Of a stretch of 64,000 nucleotides of DNA, positions 54,756 to 62,237 are shown one piece after another (position 1 is the stretch's first letter; each line of letters starts with the position of its first letter). The translations under genes and the position numbers were made by a program. Source of the stretch: Pirellulales bacterium (GTDB lineage Bacteria > Planctomycetota > Planctomycetia > Pirellulales > Lacipirellulaceae); the NCBI GenBank assembly GCA_022841705.1, contig JALHQZ010000002.1, positions 1,302,001 through 1,366,000 on the forward strand. The letters run 5' to 3'. The notes beneath the pieces are model-generated. The model did no database searches and was not told where the DNA came from. It worked only from the letters and a program-made list of their open reading frames with translations.

Positions 54756-55196
54756 CTACCGCACAATCAGTTGATTCTGCTTGAACTCGTTGATCAGCTG
54801 ACTCGCTTGACGGCGGGTCAGCTGATTCAGCCGGCGTTCAAAGCGGGCATGGATGTGGCCGCTGAGCGAACCGTTCACAAGATAGGGATGTTTGTTGGAA
54901 AGCTCTTCGATGTACGCGACCTGCTTCGCGGTGGCGAGCTGCGAAGCGGCTGCTTCACAATTCGCTTCTTCGGCGGGCGATACACCTGAGCTGGCGGACT
55001 CGTCGCGATCACTGAGCTCCTGCTCGACCGCCTCGCGACAGAACTGGTAGGCGGCCGCCACTTGGGTTTGAATCTCCGCCGCATCCTGCGGCAGGCGGCC
55101 ATCGATTTCCATTTCAATCTGGCAGTGGGCCGAGCGACTGCCATAATTCGGCTGCCCCCGTTTGAGGGCCAGCCCCGCGGTCAATTTGAGAGGCAT
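54756..55196 (-). CDS. Conserved-looking unknown protein of the ubiquitin-like operon
   Basis: 146 residues, acidic centre. The N-terminus MPLKLTAGLALKRGQPNYGS, then HCQIEMEIDG, looks like a beta-rich start seen in small planctomycete proteins. The C-terminus (ATAKQVAYIEELSNKHP, then LTRRQASQLINEFKQNQL) resembles the 'LTKAEAS-xxID-L' helical module of DUF3072-like and phage-type proteins. No catalytic motif. Lies 70 bases upstream of the modifier gene in the same direction. It may be a substrate adaptor or a nucleic-acid-associated protein; both are guesses. Confidence 0.7.
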   Translation of the reverse strand: MPLKLTAGLALKRGQPNYGSRSAHCQIEMEIDGRLPQDAAEIQTQVAAAYQFCREAVEQELSDRDESASSGVSPAEEANCEAAASQLATAKQVAYIEELSNKHPYLVNGSLSGHIHARFERRLNQLTRRQASQLINEFKQNQLIVR

Positions 55197-55279
55197 GGGG
55201 TGGGAGAGGTTAGAGGATAGGGGTTAGAGGTTAGGGAAGCCCGACTTCCTCCGGACTCCGGTCTCCACACTCCGGACTT

Positions 55280-55474
55280 TCAAGGCAGCATCACGATGCG
55301 ATCTTCTTCGACCCGATCCCAATCGAGGTAGCTGTCGAACTCGGGATCGAAGTAGGGCTCGGGGTCGTAGGCCGCCACCAAGGGGTCGGCCAAGTTGAAA
55401 CCAAGGTCAGCAATGCAGCGACGTGATTCGCCCGTGACTTGGGCAACAGCGGTGTTAAGTTGGCGTTGGGTCAT
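55280..55474 (-). CDS. Small acidic unknown protein
   Basis: 64 residues: MTQRQLNTAVAQVTGESRR is helix-forming, followed by GFNLADP and an acidic aromatic tail (YDPEPYFDPEFDSYLDWDRVEEDR). A stand-alone small gene in the operon between the unknown 146-residue gene and another small gene. The acidic tail resembles those of protein-binding adaptors. The tail of the JAMM protein (YDHAQYDRDYDWQREYEHQ) has a similar aromatic-acidic composition, which may or may not be meaningful. Unrecognised family. Confidence 0.6.
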   Translation of the reverse strand: MTQRQLNTAVAQVTGESRRCIADLGFNLADPLVAAYDPEPYFDPEFDSYLDWDRVEEDRIVMLP

Positions 55475-55517
55475 CGGAGGGATGTGGGGGTTGGGATTTG
55501 GGATTTAGGGTGAGACT

Positions 55518-55787
55518 TTAGTCGCTTGCTTCCTCCAGACTCCGGACTCCCGACTTTTCCCTCAGCCATGCTTCGATCCACGCTGCTTCCGCAGCGAGGG
55601 CTTGGCTGCGTTTGGGAAAGGGGCCGAGAACGGGGCCAGAGAGGGGAGCGAGATCGGCGATCCAACCGCTTTCGATTGGTTCGACAAAGGAGGCTCGCGT
55701 GATGACGGGCGAGCCGAGCGTGGTTAGCTCAAGTTCTTCGCTGTAGAGGGTCCGCAGGACACCCTGCGGAGAGATGACAATTTCAAT
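55518..55787 (-). CDS. Candidate small protein with non-standard start
   Basis: An 89-codon frame ends with TAA at 55518 and reads IEIVISPQGVLRTLYSEEL, then ELTTLGSPVITRASFVEP, IESGWIADLAPLSGPVLGPF and ALAAEAAWIEAWL. The pattern (RASFVEP, ADLAPLSGPVLGPF) looks like a real folded protein, not a shadow frame. There is no ATG, GTG or TTG: the frame opens after a stop at about 55811, and the best start is ATT at 55787, 8 bases after GGAGA. Either a rare ATT start or a mutated start. It lies in the gap between two operon genes, on the same strand. Confidence 0.55.
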   Translation of the reverse strand: MEIVISPQGVLRTLYSEELELTTLGSPVITRASFVEPIESGWIADLAPLSGPVLGPFPKRSQALAAEAAWIEAWLREKSGVRSLEEASD

Positions 55788-55825
55788 GGCTTGGTCTCCG
55801 GGGTTTCAGAATCAGAAAAACACAA

Positions 55826-56782
55826 TTACCGTGGTCGCCGCAGAATATTGCGGCGTGGGCGATCAACAATCAGTGGTTCCAGAGCGGTTTGCACTTCGCC
55901 GAGCTGCTCGCGAATGCGACTTCGCAAGGCGTCGCTCGCACGAAGATCTTGGGGCGCCACACCGCGTAACAACTGCTGGGCCTGATCGACGAGCGATTCC
56001 AGTTCCGCATTGGAGCCAACATTGAGCGTGCGAAACCGATCAAAGAACGTTCGTAGGTTCGTCACCGCCGAATCGCGAAACACTTTGGGCTGGCCATCGG
56101 CGTCGCCCGCGAGCCGTTCAGTGAGATGCGAAACCAAGCCGCCGAACTCTTCGCAAAACGCTTGTTCCGCGAGGGCGACTGCTTCGTTGAACTGCGCCGT
56201 GACCCGCTGGCATTCCCGCTCGTAGAGTTCCGGGCTCAGTCGCCGGAGATACTCCGGCGGTTCAACTGCAGGAAACTCCCACATCAGAGCGAACTCCTCC
56301 CGCAGGGACCGTGGATAATCGGTCGGCTGATAGAGCTGGCCCAATCGTTCAGCGGCGGCCGCTTGCAGTTCGGGGTACGCTCGATCGAGTTCGGTCACGG
56401 CATCCGCCAGTTCGCTTGATAGTTCAGTGAGCTTCGTGTGAAACGGCTCAATGTCCGCTTGCCGAATCAGCCGCAGCCCCGGTTCCGGAAACGGCAACGT
56501 GATTGCTTTCCAGTAACTGGTCGCCTGATGCTTGACCGCCGCTACCGCTTGAAACGCCGGGTGCTTGGTGTCGAGCAGTTTTTTACTGGCGGCGAGCACA
56601 TCGCCGGCGGCATCGAGCGCTTCGGCCGCTTGGGTTTTTTGGCCCGGCGTGAGCGATCGCCGTAAGCCGAACCACGAAAACGACAACCGCACGCCCGTCA
56701 TCGTGTGCCGCAGGCGATCGGCGGGCTGGGTCTCAACAGTTGGCGCCGCCCGCGTGCGCCGCCGCTCTAAGGTCATGGACAT
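55826..56782 (-). CDS. Helical unknown protein, partner of the AAA+ ATPase
   Basis: 318 residues from M (MSMTLERRRTRAAPTVE); the open frame reaches 56893 but that part is a repetitive intergenic sequence. Almost wholly helical: ALDAAGDVLAASKKLLDTKHPAFQAVAAVK, then PFPEPGLRLIRQADIEPFHTKL, RSLREEFALMWEFPAVEPPEYLRRL, QRVTAQFNEAVALAEQAFCEEF, KVFRDSAVTNLRTFFDRFRTLNVGSNAEL, ending in a basic DRPRRNILRRPR. Some resemblance to DUF3150-like phage and plasmid proteins, not certain. Directly downstream of the AAA+ gene in the same operon; possibly a structural or adaptor partner. Confidence 0.72.
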   Translation of the reverse strand: MSMTLERRRTRAAPTVETQPADRLRHTMTGVRLSFSWFGLRRSLTPGQKTQAAEALDAAGDVLAASKKLLDTKHPAFQAVAAVKHQATSYWKAITLPFPEPGLRLIRQADIEPFHTKLTELSSELADAVTELDRAYPELQAAAAERLGQLYQPTDYPRSLREEFALMWEFPAVEPPEYLRRLSPELYERECQRVTAQFNEAVALAEQAFCEEFGGLVSHLTERLAGDADGQPKVFRDSAVTNLRTFFDRFRTLNVGSNAELESLVDQAQQLLRGVAPQDLRASDALRSRIREQLGEVQTALEPLIVDRPRRNILRRPR

Positions 56783-56900
56783 AGGTAGGATTTGGGAAAG
56801 GGGATTTGGGATGTGGGGGTAGAAGCAGGCAGCAGGCAGCAGGCAGAGGGCAGCCAGCAGATTTCTGGCGGAGAGCTGACAGCTGATAGCCAACAGCCCT

Positions 56901-58379
56901 CTAATTCGCTGACGGATCCATCCGCACGTTCCGCCTTTTTTTAGCGGTTGGCGGCGCCTGATAGATGCCGGATTCGTGGGCGGAGAGACAACGGCCGCTG
57001 GCCCACTGGCGAAGATTTGCTAATTGCTCGGCGGCAGAGATCGACACCGGCACAATCTGCTGAGCTGCGACAGTCAGAGGAACGTCGAGCAGTGCCGCCA
57101 ACCGGCAGCAAGCCCGAATCTCGGCGCCGGTCCAACCATCATCCTGGGGTTGCGATTCGCTCGCCGCGATGCCCAACGCCTGGCGATGAATCTTCCAGAT
57201 CGCCGTGCGTTCTTCGCTGGTTGGCAGATCGAGAAAAAAGACGCCATCGAAGCGCTCGGCCCGCAAGAACTCGGGCGGCAACCGGTCGATGGAGTTCGCC
57301 GTGGCGATCACCATCACTTGGCTGGTGCGATCCGACAGCCAGGTCAGCAGCGTCCCAAACATCCGGGCCGAGACGCCGCTGTCGCCCGCTTGGCCACTGA
57401 CGCCCGACAGACCTTTGTCGATCTCATCAATGAACACGAGGCACGGCGCCATTGCTTCGATGATCGCAATCGCTCGCCGGGTGTTCGCTTCGGTCTGACC
57501 GACCAGGGAACCCATCAGGTCGCCAAGGTCCAGCCTAAGCGTGGGCCGATTCACTTCGTTCCCCAGCGCCTTGGCGATGGCACTCTTGCCGCAACCCGGG
57601 GGTGATAACAAGAGCACGCCTTTAGGCTGCACCGGCGAATCGTGGGGCCGGGGCCGCAGCGCTCGCAGGCAGAACGCCTTGAGGGCGGCCAGCCCGCCGA
57701 GATCATTGAACCGTTCGTGGCCGTCGTGCATCGTCACCAAGTTGGACTGCTGCAGCTGCTGGGCCTTGATGGTGAGAATCGTTTGCGGCATCAGTCGACG
57801 ATCACGGACCAATGATAGACTAAAGGCGCCTTCGGCTTCGTAGCGGGTGAGTCCCGCCGCCGCATCAAGCACCGCTTCGAGTTCTTGGCCTGTGGGGAGT
57901 TCATCGCCGGTGGCCAGTTCCCGCGCAATCGCAGCGAGTTGCTCGCGACTGGGCAGTTCATGCCGGAGCACCACGAAGAGTTTTTCGAGTTCCCGGGGGA
58001 GCTCCGCTTGGGGCGACAGTACAATGACAAACGTTCGGTTGCTCTTGCCCTGCTCGACGGCGTGGGCGAGCGCTTGCACGATTTCAGGTGAACCCAAGAA
58101 GCGGTGATAATTCACCAGCACCAAGAGACTGGTCTGGCCCGGTTCCGCCAAGTCGCTGGCGAGTCGCACGGCGGCAAGGGGATCATTCGCTGTCAGCTCG
58201 CCGGCTGATTGCAGCGGGGACTGGATCCCTTGGGCGAGATCCCACACCGCCAGGCGCCAAGTTTCTTGCCGGCACAGTTCCGAGATTTCCAGAATCGCTT
58301 CTTGGTGTTCATCGCTTTCAATCCAGACCCCCGCGAAGCAGGCGTCGAGATATTCCCGCAATTCGGTCGCGAGCGGCAT
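56901..58379 (-). CDS. Ycf46-like AAA+ ATPase
   Basis: 492 residues. The N-terminal 220 form a degenerate ATPase-like domain (LLVLVNYHRFLGSPEIVQAL, FVIVLSPQAELPRELEKLF), typical of Ycf46-type proteins. The C-terminal AAA module has Walker A G262-C-G-K265-S in LLLSPPGCGKSAIAKALG, Walker B in LVFIDEIDKG (314-323), sensor 1 TANSIDRLP, and the arginine-finger region FLRAERFDGVFFLDLP. A hexameric remodelling or unfolding role is expected. Start codon directly abuts the stop of DUF2997 (TAA-ATG). Its presence next to a modifier system suggests substrate remodelling, by analogy with Cdc48 or proteasomal ATPases; inferred. Confidence 0.9.
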   Translation of the reverse strand: MPLATELREYLDACFAGVWIESDEHQEAILEISELCRQETWRLAVWDLAQGIQSPLQSAGELTANDPLAAVRLASDLAEPGQTSLLVLVNYHRFLGSPEIVQALAHAVEQGKSNRTFVIVLSPQAELPRELEKLFVVLRHELPSREQLAAIARELATGDELPTGQELEAVLDAAAGLTRYEAEGAFSLSLVRDRRLMPQTILTIKAQQLQQSNLVTMHDGHERFNDLGGLAALKAFCLRALRPRPHDSPVQPKGVLLLSPPGCGKSAIAKALGNEVNRPTLRLDLGDLMGSLVGQTEANTRRAIAIIEAMAPCLVFIDEIDKGLSGVSGQAGDSGVSARMFGTLLTWLSDRTSQVMVIATANSIDRLPPEFLRAERFDGVFFLDLPTSEERTAIWKIHRQALGIAASESQPQDDGWTGAEIRACCRLAALLDVPLTVAAQQIVPVSISAAEQLANLRQWASGRCLSAHESGIYQAPPTAKKRRNVRMDPSAN

Positions 58380-58583
58380 TTAGGCCTCCGGGGGTTTGAG
58401 TTCATGGAAGAGCCGCACAGGCGGAGCAGTCTGATAAAGCTCGGCGGTCGGTTCGTCACGCGTGACTTGGCCGAGCGCTTGTTCGAGCCAGCGACTCGCG
58501 TCGCGGCAGCTTTCGCCGGCGTAGCCTTTGGTTTCCAGCTGAGTTTCGCCCGTGGGGGAAACGATGATGGCAATGGTTTTCAA
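58380..58583 (-). CDS. DUF2997 family small protein
   Basis: 67 residues; MKTIAIIVSPTGETQLETKG, then AGESCRDASRWLEQALGQ, then TAELYQT match the DUF2997 pattern (two strands, G-x-S-C helix). The start overlaps the stop of the DUF1257 gene (ATGA) and the stop abuts the AAA+ start. DUF2997, DUF1257/Ycf35 and Ycf46-like ATPases are known gene neighbours in cyanobacteria and planctomycetes. Biochemical function unknown; C25 in ESC may be functional. Confidence 0.85.
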   Translation of the reverse strand: MKTIAIIVSPTGETQLETKGYAGESCRDASRWLEQALGQVTRDEPTAELYQTAPPVRLFHELKPPEA

Positions 58584-58948
58584 GTGGCGCCTCCTTGCTG
58601 CAGCGTGAGCTGGATGGCGCCGCTGGGGAGCGGCTGTTCCCGCACACTAAATCCCTGACGGCGAGCCAGCGTGGTCGCATGCTCCACGGCGTACGCCTGC
58701 AGGAACTCGTCGAGCCGAGCCGGTTCGCCCCAGCAGCCGCTAAAATTGTCGTAGTGCAGTTGGCCGCTGGTAACATCACACACCAGTGGATACCGCCAAT
58801 TGCGCAGCTGCACCGCGTGGCCCGTAGCCTGTTGGCGGTAGATTTCAAATTGGCCGTGCCTTGGCGGGGGTAGCTTGAGGCGATGGCAAGCAGCGGCAAT
58901 CGCTTGCGGCTCACGCACCTGAGTCGTGATCGTCACGAGGTGACTCAT
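58580..58948 (-). CDS. DUF1257 (Ycf35-like) protein
   Basis: 122 residues beginning MSHLVTITTQVREPQAIAAAC, the signature start of Ycf35/DUF1257, followed by CDVTSGQLHYDNFSGCWG and a helical segment LDEFLQAYAVEHATTLARRQG. Overlaps the upstream lipoprotein-like gene by 38 bases and the downstream DUF2997 gene by 4. The family is conserved in cyanobacteria and plastids next to Ycf46, without a defined function. Here it is embedded in a ubiquitin-like operon. Confidence 0.85.
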   Translation of the reverse strand: MSHLVTITTQVREPQAIAAACHRLKLPPPRHGQFEIYRQQATGHAVQLRNWRYPLVCDVTSGQLHYDNFSGCWGEPARLDEFLQAYAVEHATTLARRQGFSVREQPLPSGAIQLTLQQGGAT

Positions 58949-59432
58949 CGGGGTCTCCTAATGTAAGCGGAAGGAAAGTTTTTTGGTCCGGTAGTTTGCT
59001 GAGCTCAGTCACCGGAGCGGATGTTATCGGGGTGGAGCGCTGCTCGCTCCACTTTGCCGCCGCGCGGTAGTCGAGCCAGCGGCTCACCATTCGCCACACA
59101 AACAGCGCCGCAATTGCGACTAGCAGCACGGGGGCGAGCTGACCGAACAGCGATTCGGTCCGCCGTTCCGCAAGCGCTGTCAGGCGCTCGGAATGCAGCG
59201 CATTCCAACCGGTCGACAGCAATGAGCGTTCGGACTGCACTTGTTGATGAAGGTTGATCAGTTCCTTGCGCGCTTCGGCATGTTCTCGATTCAAGCGGGC
59301 GAGTTCTTGGTTCTGCTGCGCTTGCCGGTCGGCCGCTTCGAGGGCGATTCGCGACGCGCGATCGCCGCAGCCGACGAGCGCCAACAATCCCGAGGCGCTG
59401 CAGCTGACGATCAACCAGAACAGAGTCTTCAC
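58911..59432 (-). CDS. Membrane-anchored coiled-coil lipoprotein-like protein
   Basis: 173 residues from GTG at 59432, 8 bases after GGAG; a longer ATG frame to 59486 lacks a site. Leader VKTLFWLIVSCSASGLLALVGCG has a lipobox with Cys22; then a coiled coil (about 30-85: EAADRQAQQNQELARLNREHAEARKEL), a second hydrophobic segment (LAPVLLVAIAALFVWRMVSRWL, about 99-120) and a hydrophilic tail. Resembles phage spanin/Rz-like or inner-membrane adaptor proteins in layout. It may anchor the AAA/Ycf35 complex at the membrane; inferred. Confidence 0.65.
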   Translation of the reverse strand: MKTLFWLIVSCSASGLLALVGCGDRASRIALEAADRQAQQNQELARLNREHAEARKELINLHQQVQSERSLLSTGWNALHSERLTALAERRTESLFGQLAPVLLVAIAALFVWRMVSRWLDYRAAAKWSEQRSTPITSAPVTELSKLPDQKTFLPLTLGDPDESPRDDHDSGA

Positions 59433-59520
59433 AGGCGGTTCTCCGGAGGGGAAAGGGCGGGAAGAAAGGACAAAAAAAGCCCACACAGGGGACGACGATT
59501 ACACAACACACAACACTCCG

Positions 59521-59548
59521 TTATGCCGCGTTTTTGGCCGAAATTTAG
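59521..59548. repeat. 28-base repeated motif, copy 3
   Basis: 'ttatgccgcgtttttggccg' followed by 'aaatttag'. Practically identical to copies at 5402 and 5608, 54 kb away, in the same orientation, and 89 bases upstream of the lipoprotein-like gene start on the minus strand. Confidence 0.75.
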
Positions 59549-59607
59549 CTGCTCGCCGGGGGTCGTGAGCCTGTTGCGAATCGATTGCGGCGCGGCCCCT
59601 TGCGCGC

Positions 59608-59991
59608 CTAGTCGCCGCCTTCCACAGGAACGTAGAGCGCGAGACGCGGGGTGAGCGATCTCGACACGTGGCGCCACAACCACAGCAGCCCCAAAGCGAT
59701 GGGCAGCGACGCGTACCTGATCACCCGCACTTGAAAGCATGGGCACAATCCCGCCAGGCACTGAGACCCAACGACCGCCAGCCCCCACAGCCCGCCACGA
59801 CCGCCCTGCCTGAGCCACGCCGGAAGTTCGGCGCACGCTGATGTGTCAGGATCGGGTTTTGCTGGCTCGGGATCAGCGATCTCCTCGGCCGCAAGTTTTT
59901 CGGCAATTCGCTTGGCGATCAGGCGGATCAGTTTCTGGGTTGCGGAGAGGGACGCTGGCGGCGCCGCCAGCGGAGAATTGTCAATCAACAT
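59608..59991 (-). CDS. Small membrane protein, unknown
   Basis: 127 residues from ATG at 59991, 7 bases after GGGAG. A helical N-terminus (SATQKLIRLIAKRIAEKLAAEE), a proline-rich linker (PEPAKPDPDTS), then two hydrophobic segments (LWGLAVVGSQCLAGLC and RYASLPIALGLLWLWRH). First gene after the terminator at 60008, so probably the first gene of the long operon. Family not recognised. Confidence 0.6.
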   Translation of the reverse strand: MLIDNSPLAAPPASLSATQKLIRLIAKRIAEKLAAEEIADPEPAKPDPDTSACAELPAWLRQGGRGGLWGLAVVGSQCLAGLCPCFQVRVIRYASLPIALGLLWLWRHVSRSLTPRLALYVPVEGGD

Positions 59992-60007
59992 TGGAAACTC
60001 CCTATTC

Positions 60008-60044
60008 AAAAAAAAGAGCTCCGCCGCGCAGTGCGCGGCGGAGC
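60008..60044 (-). terminator. Intrinsic terminator of the serine recombinase gene
   Basis: On the minus strand a 13-base GC stem: 'gctccgccgcgca' (60044-60032) pairs perfectly with 'tgcgcggcggagc' (60030-60018), followed by TCTTTTTTTTGAA. Located 49 bases after the recombinase stop and before the small membrane protein gene. Confidence 0.92.
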
Positions 60045-60092
60045 CCGGTTACAGAAAAAAGAATCGTGATCGAACGATTACACGCCGATTTG

Positions 60093-62072
60093 TTACGCGG
60101 CGGAGGATTCCTGCAGCGGCCACGTCACCGGGAAGCCGGGGAGCGGTTCAAACCGGAAGCGGGGATGGCGATGCCGCCGTAACTTCTTGCTGACCGCCGG
60201 GGGAGCGCTGAGCGGTACATAGGGATCATCGCTCCCCAGCGTCGCGAGCAGCGCCCCGAGCTTCTTGGCCGCCTGCACGGCGGGCTGCGTAATCCCCAAC
60301 CGCCGCCCGATGGCCCGCTCCTGCTCATAACCTGGACCAGGTTGCGATAGTTCCCAAGCGCGGCGCGCAAACCGCACCTTCTGCGGCAGATCAAACAGAT
60401 CCACCACGAGCCGGCGCCGCAGATGCTGCGCGACCGGCTCCAGACGGGTGAGCTCCGGTTCCTGGCCGCCGAATTCCAAGTCCAGCTGCGCCCGCAGCAC
60501 AACCCGGCCGTCGCCCAGCAGCTGATGCGGAACCACCACAATCCGCGGCGCCAGCTCGCGGAGCAGTCGTCCGAACTCGGGGCTGTCGACGGCTAACGTC
60601 GTGAGCGCTCCGCGGACGCGCTCGCGCAACTCTGCGATCGGGGGGAGCGTCAGCTGCTGCGGCGGCGTTTGCGACGCTTCGGCTTCGGCGTCGCGGAGCT
60701 CTTCGAGCTCCCACTCGGCATTTTGCAGCGCCTTGATCAGCGCTGGCGAACTCCCCGCATGGCCAATCGCTTCTGTCAAACGCTCGATCTTCGCCGCTTG
60801 CTGACCAAGCTGGGCCTTTAACCGGATCCGCTCAACGTCTTGCCGCTGCGTGTAAGCCGCCAGTTCGGCGGCGACGCTGCTCCGCAGTTCGCCCGCGAAA
60901 TCGGGGAGCGCTTCGAGCTCGGTGAGAATCGCTTCGAGCAGTTTCTGGGCGGTCCGCTCAGCGTCGATCGTGACCGAATTCCAACAGTGGTAGTCCTTGG
61001 TCCCCGCGCACACGAGTTGCGGCCGCCCTTTCGATTTGGTGTAGTGCAGCAGCCGTCCGCAGCAGCCGCACTGCAGATGCTGCCCGGGCCAGACGGTCCG
61101 TTTGCGCGGCACGTGTTTGCGCGGGTCGACCCCTTCCCGCACCCGACTGCGGGCCGCATTCCGTTGGCGTAACAGACGCTGCACCCGATCGAACCGCGGG
61201 GGCTCGATGAAGGCGAGGTGGGGACATTCGCGTTCGAGCCGTTCTTCGGGTGGCGCGTCGATCACTTTATGTCCGCCGGTGCTGTTCACACGCTTGGTCA
61301 TCTTTTGATTCCGCACCCGGATTCCCTTGAGGAGGGGGTTTTGGGTGATTCGACTCACCATCTCTGCAGTCCAGCGGCTGCCGCGGCAGTACGGTCCCAC
61401 GGGGACTCCCTGGGCGTTCAGCCAATCGGCGACCTCGGCGTAGGTAGCGCCCGCTTCCAACCGCGTGAACCACTCGTCGAAAATGGCTTCGGCGGCGGGA
61501 TCCTTTTGCAGTTCGCTGTCATGCTTGGCGCCGGGGGGTTTGCGGTAGCCGTAAATGACGAACTGCACGACGTCGCCCTGCGTGAAGCGGTTCCGCAGCG
61601 TGCGGCGGATCCTGCGGGCGGTGTCGGCGTTATACAGCTCGTGCCGGAGGGCGGCGAAAAAGGCCCCGAACCGCCAGTTTTCCTGACTCGTATCAACGTT
61701 GTCGTTGATGGCGACGACGCGGCAATTGTAGTCTTCGGCCAGCTCGCAAAAACCGACTGCCTGATGGCGGCGGACGATGCGGCCCAAATCTTCGGCCAGC
61801 ACCAGGTCAACTTTCCGAGCCATGATCAATTCCTCCGCCTCCGCGTTCTCGGGGCGATCAAGTCGTTCGCCGCTGCCCGTGCCGGAAATGACGTGCACGG
61901 TGAACGGTTGGTTGATCTGCTCGGCTAGCCAGCGCCGCAGCAGCGCTTCTTGGTCATCGAGGGACCGGATGTCTTGTTTTCCTTCACCGGGGGAGCTGAC
62001 CCGGCAAATGAGTACGACCCGCAAGGGACGACGGGGGGAGGCGCTTGTCGCGCCCTGACGTAACATAGCCAT
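60093..62072 (-). CDS. Large serine recombinase
   Basis: 659 residues from M (MAMLRQGATSAS), preceded by GGAGGA. Resolvase catalytic domain (about 17-170) with LICRVSSPGEGKQDIRSLDDQ (S26 the likely nucleophile), LVLAEDLGRIVRRHQ and FGAFFAALRHELYNADTARRIRRTL. Recombinase domain (about 195-300: PPGAKHDSELQKDPAAEAIF, YAEVADWLNAQGVPVG). Zinc ribbon (LQCGCCGRLLHYTKSKGRPQLVC), coiled coil (about 420-490), and a C-terminal extension with an HTH-like segment (AIGRRLGITQPAVQAAKKLG). It could integrate the adjacent ubiquitin-like operon as a unit. A palindrome lies just upstream. Confidence 0.92.
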   Translation of the reverse strand: MAMLRQGATSASPRRPLRVVLICRVSSPGEGKQDIRSLDDQEALLRRWLAEQINQPFTVHVISGTGSGERLDRPENAEAEELIMARKVDLVLAEDLGRIVRRHQAVGFCELAEDYNCRVVAINDNVDTSQENWRFGAFFAALRHELYNADTARRIRRTLRNRFTQGDVVQFVIYGYRKPPGAKHDSELQKDPAAEAIFDEWFTRLEAGATYAEVADWLNAQGVPVGPYCRGSRWTAEMVSRITQNPLLKGIRVRNQKMTKRVNSTGGHKVIDAPPEERLERECPHLAFIEPPRFDRVQRLLRQRNAARSRVREGVDPRKHVPRKRTVWPGQHLQCGCCGRLLHYTKSKGRPQLVCAGTKDYHCWNSVTIDAERTAQKLLEAILTELEALPDFAGELRSSVAAELAAYTQRQDVERIRLKAQLGQQAAKIERLTEAIGHAGSSPALIKALQNAEWELEELRDAEAEASQTPPQQLTLPPIAELRERVRGALTTLAVDSPEFGRLLRELAPRIVVVPHQLLGDGRVVLRAQLDLEFGGQEPELTRLEPVAQHLRRRLVVDLFDLPQKVRFARRAWELSQPGPGYEQERAIGRRLGITQPAVQAAKKLGALLATLGSDDPYVPLSAPPAVSKKLRRHRHPRFRFEPLPGFPVTWPLQESSAA

Positions 62073-62110
62073 AACACTAGTCCTCCGCAGGAACGCCAGG
62101 ACCGCAACGC

Positions 62111-62129
62111 GTTGTCCCACTGGGACAAC
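62111..62129. promoter_or_regulatory. Palindrome upstream of serine recombinase
   Basis: 'gttgtccca' c 'tgggacaac': 9-base arms with a single central base. 39 bases upstream of the recombinase start on the minus strand. Candidate operator or crossover site. The half-site GGGACAA equals the direct repeats at 2457-2480. Confidence 0.55.
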
Positions 62130-62237
62130 CACGTGAAACTTCCTGACTTCCAGCGAGGCTTCGTGCAACGCCACCCCGATCGCAAACGCCCGAGAAAACG
62201 GGACCGAATTGCAGATTTTGGCCGCAATGTGACAATG

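Noticed and set aside
55471..55665. 64-codon minus-strand frame (Ser/Pro/Arg rich)
   Set aside because: Overlaps the better candidate at 55518-55787 and reads repetitive intergenic sequence ('ggagtccggagtctgg').
54701..56899. Short-period repeats such as 'ggcagcaggcagcaggcag' and 'ggttagaggataggggttag' as a CRISPR or satellite
   Set aside because: Only a few imperfect short-period units between genes with no spacer-repeat architecture.
59429..59836. 135-codon minus-strand frame
   Set aside because: Shadow in another frame of the small membrane protein gene; its C-terminal part only translates the 28-base repeat.
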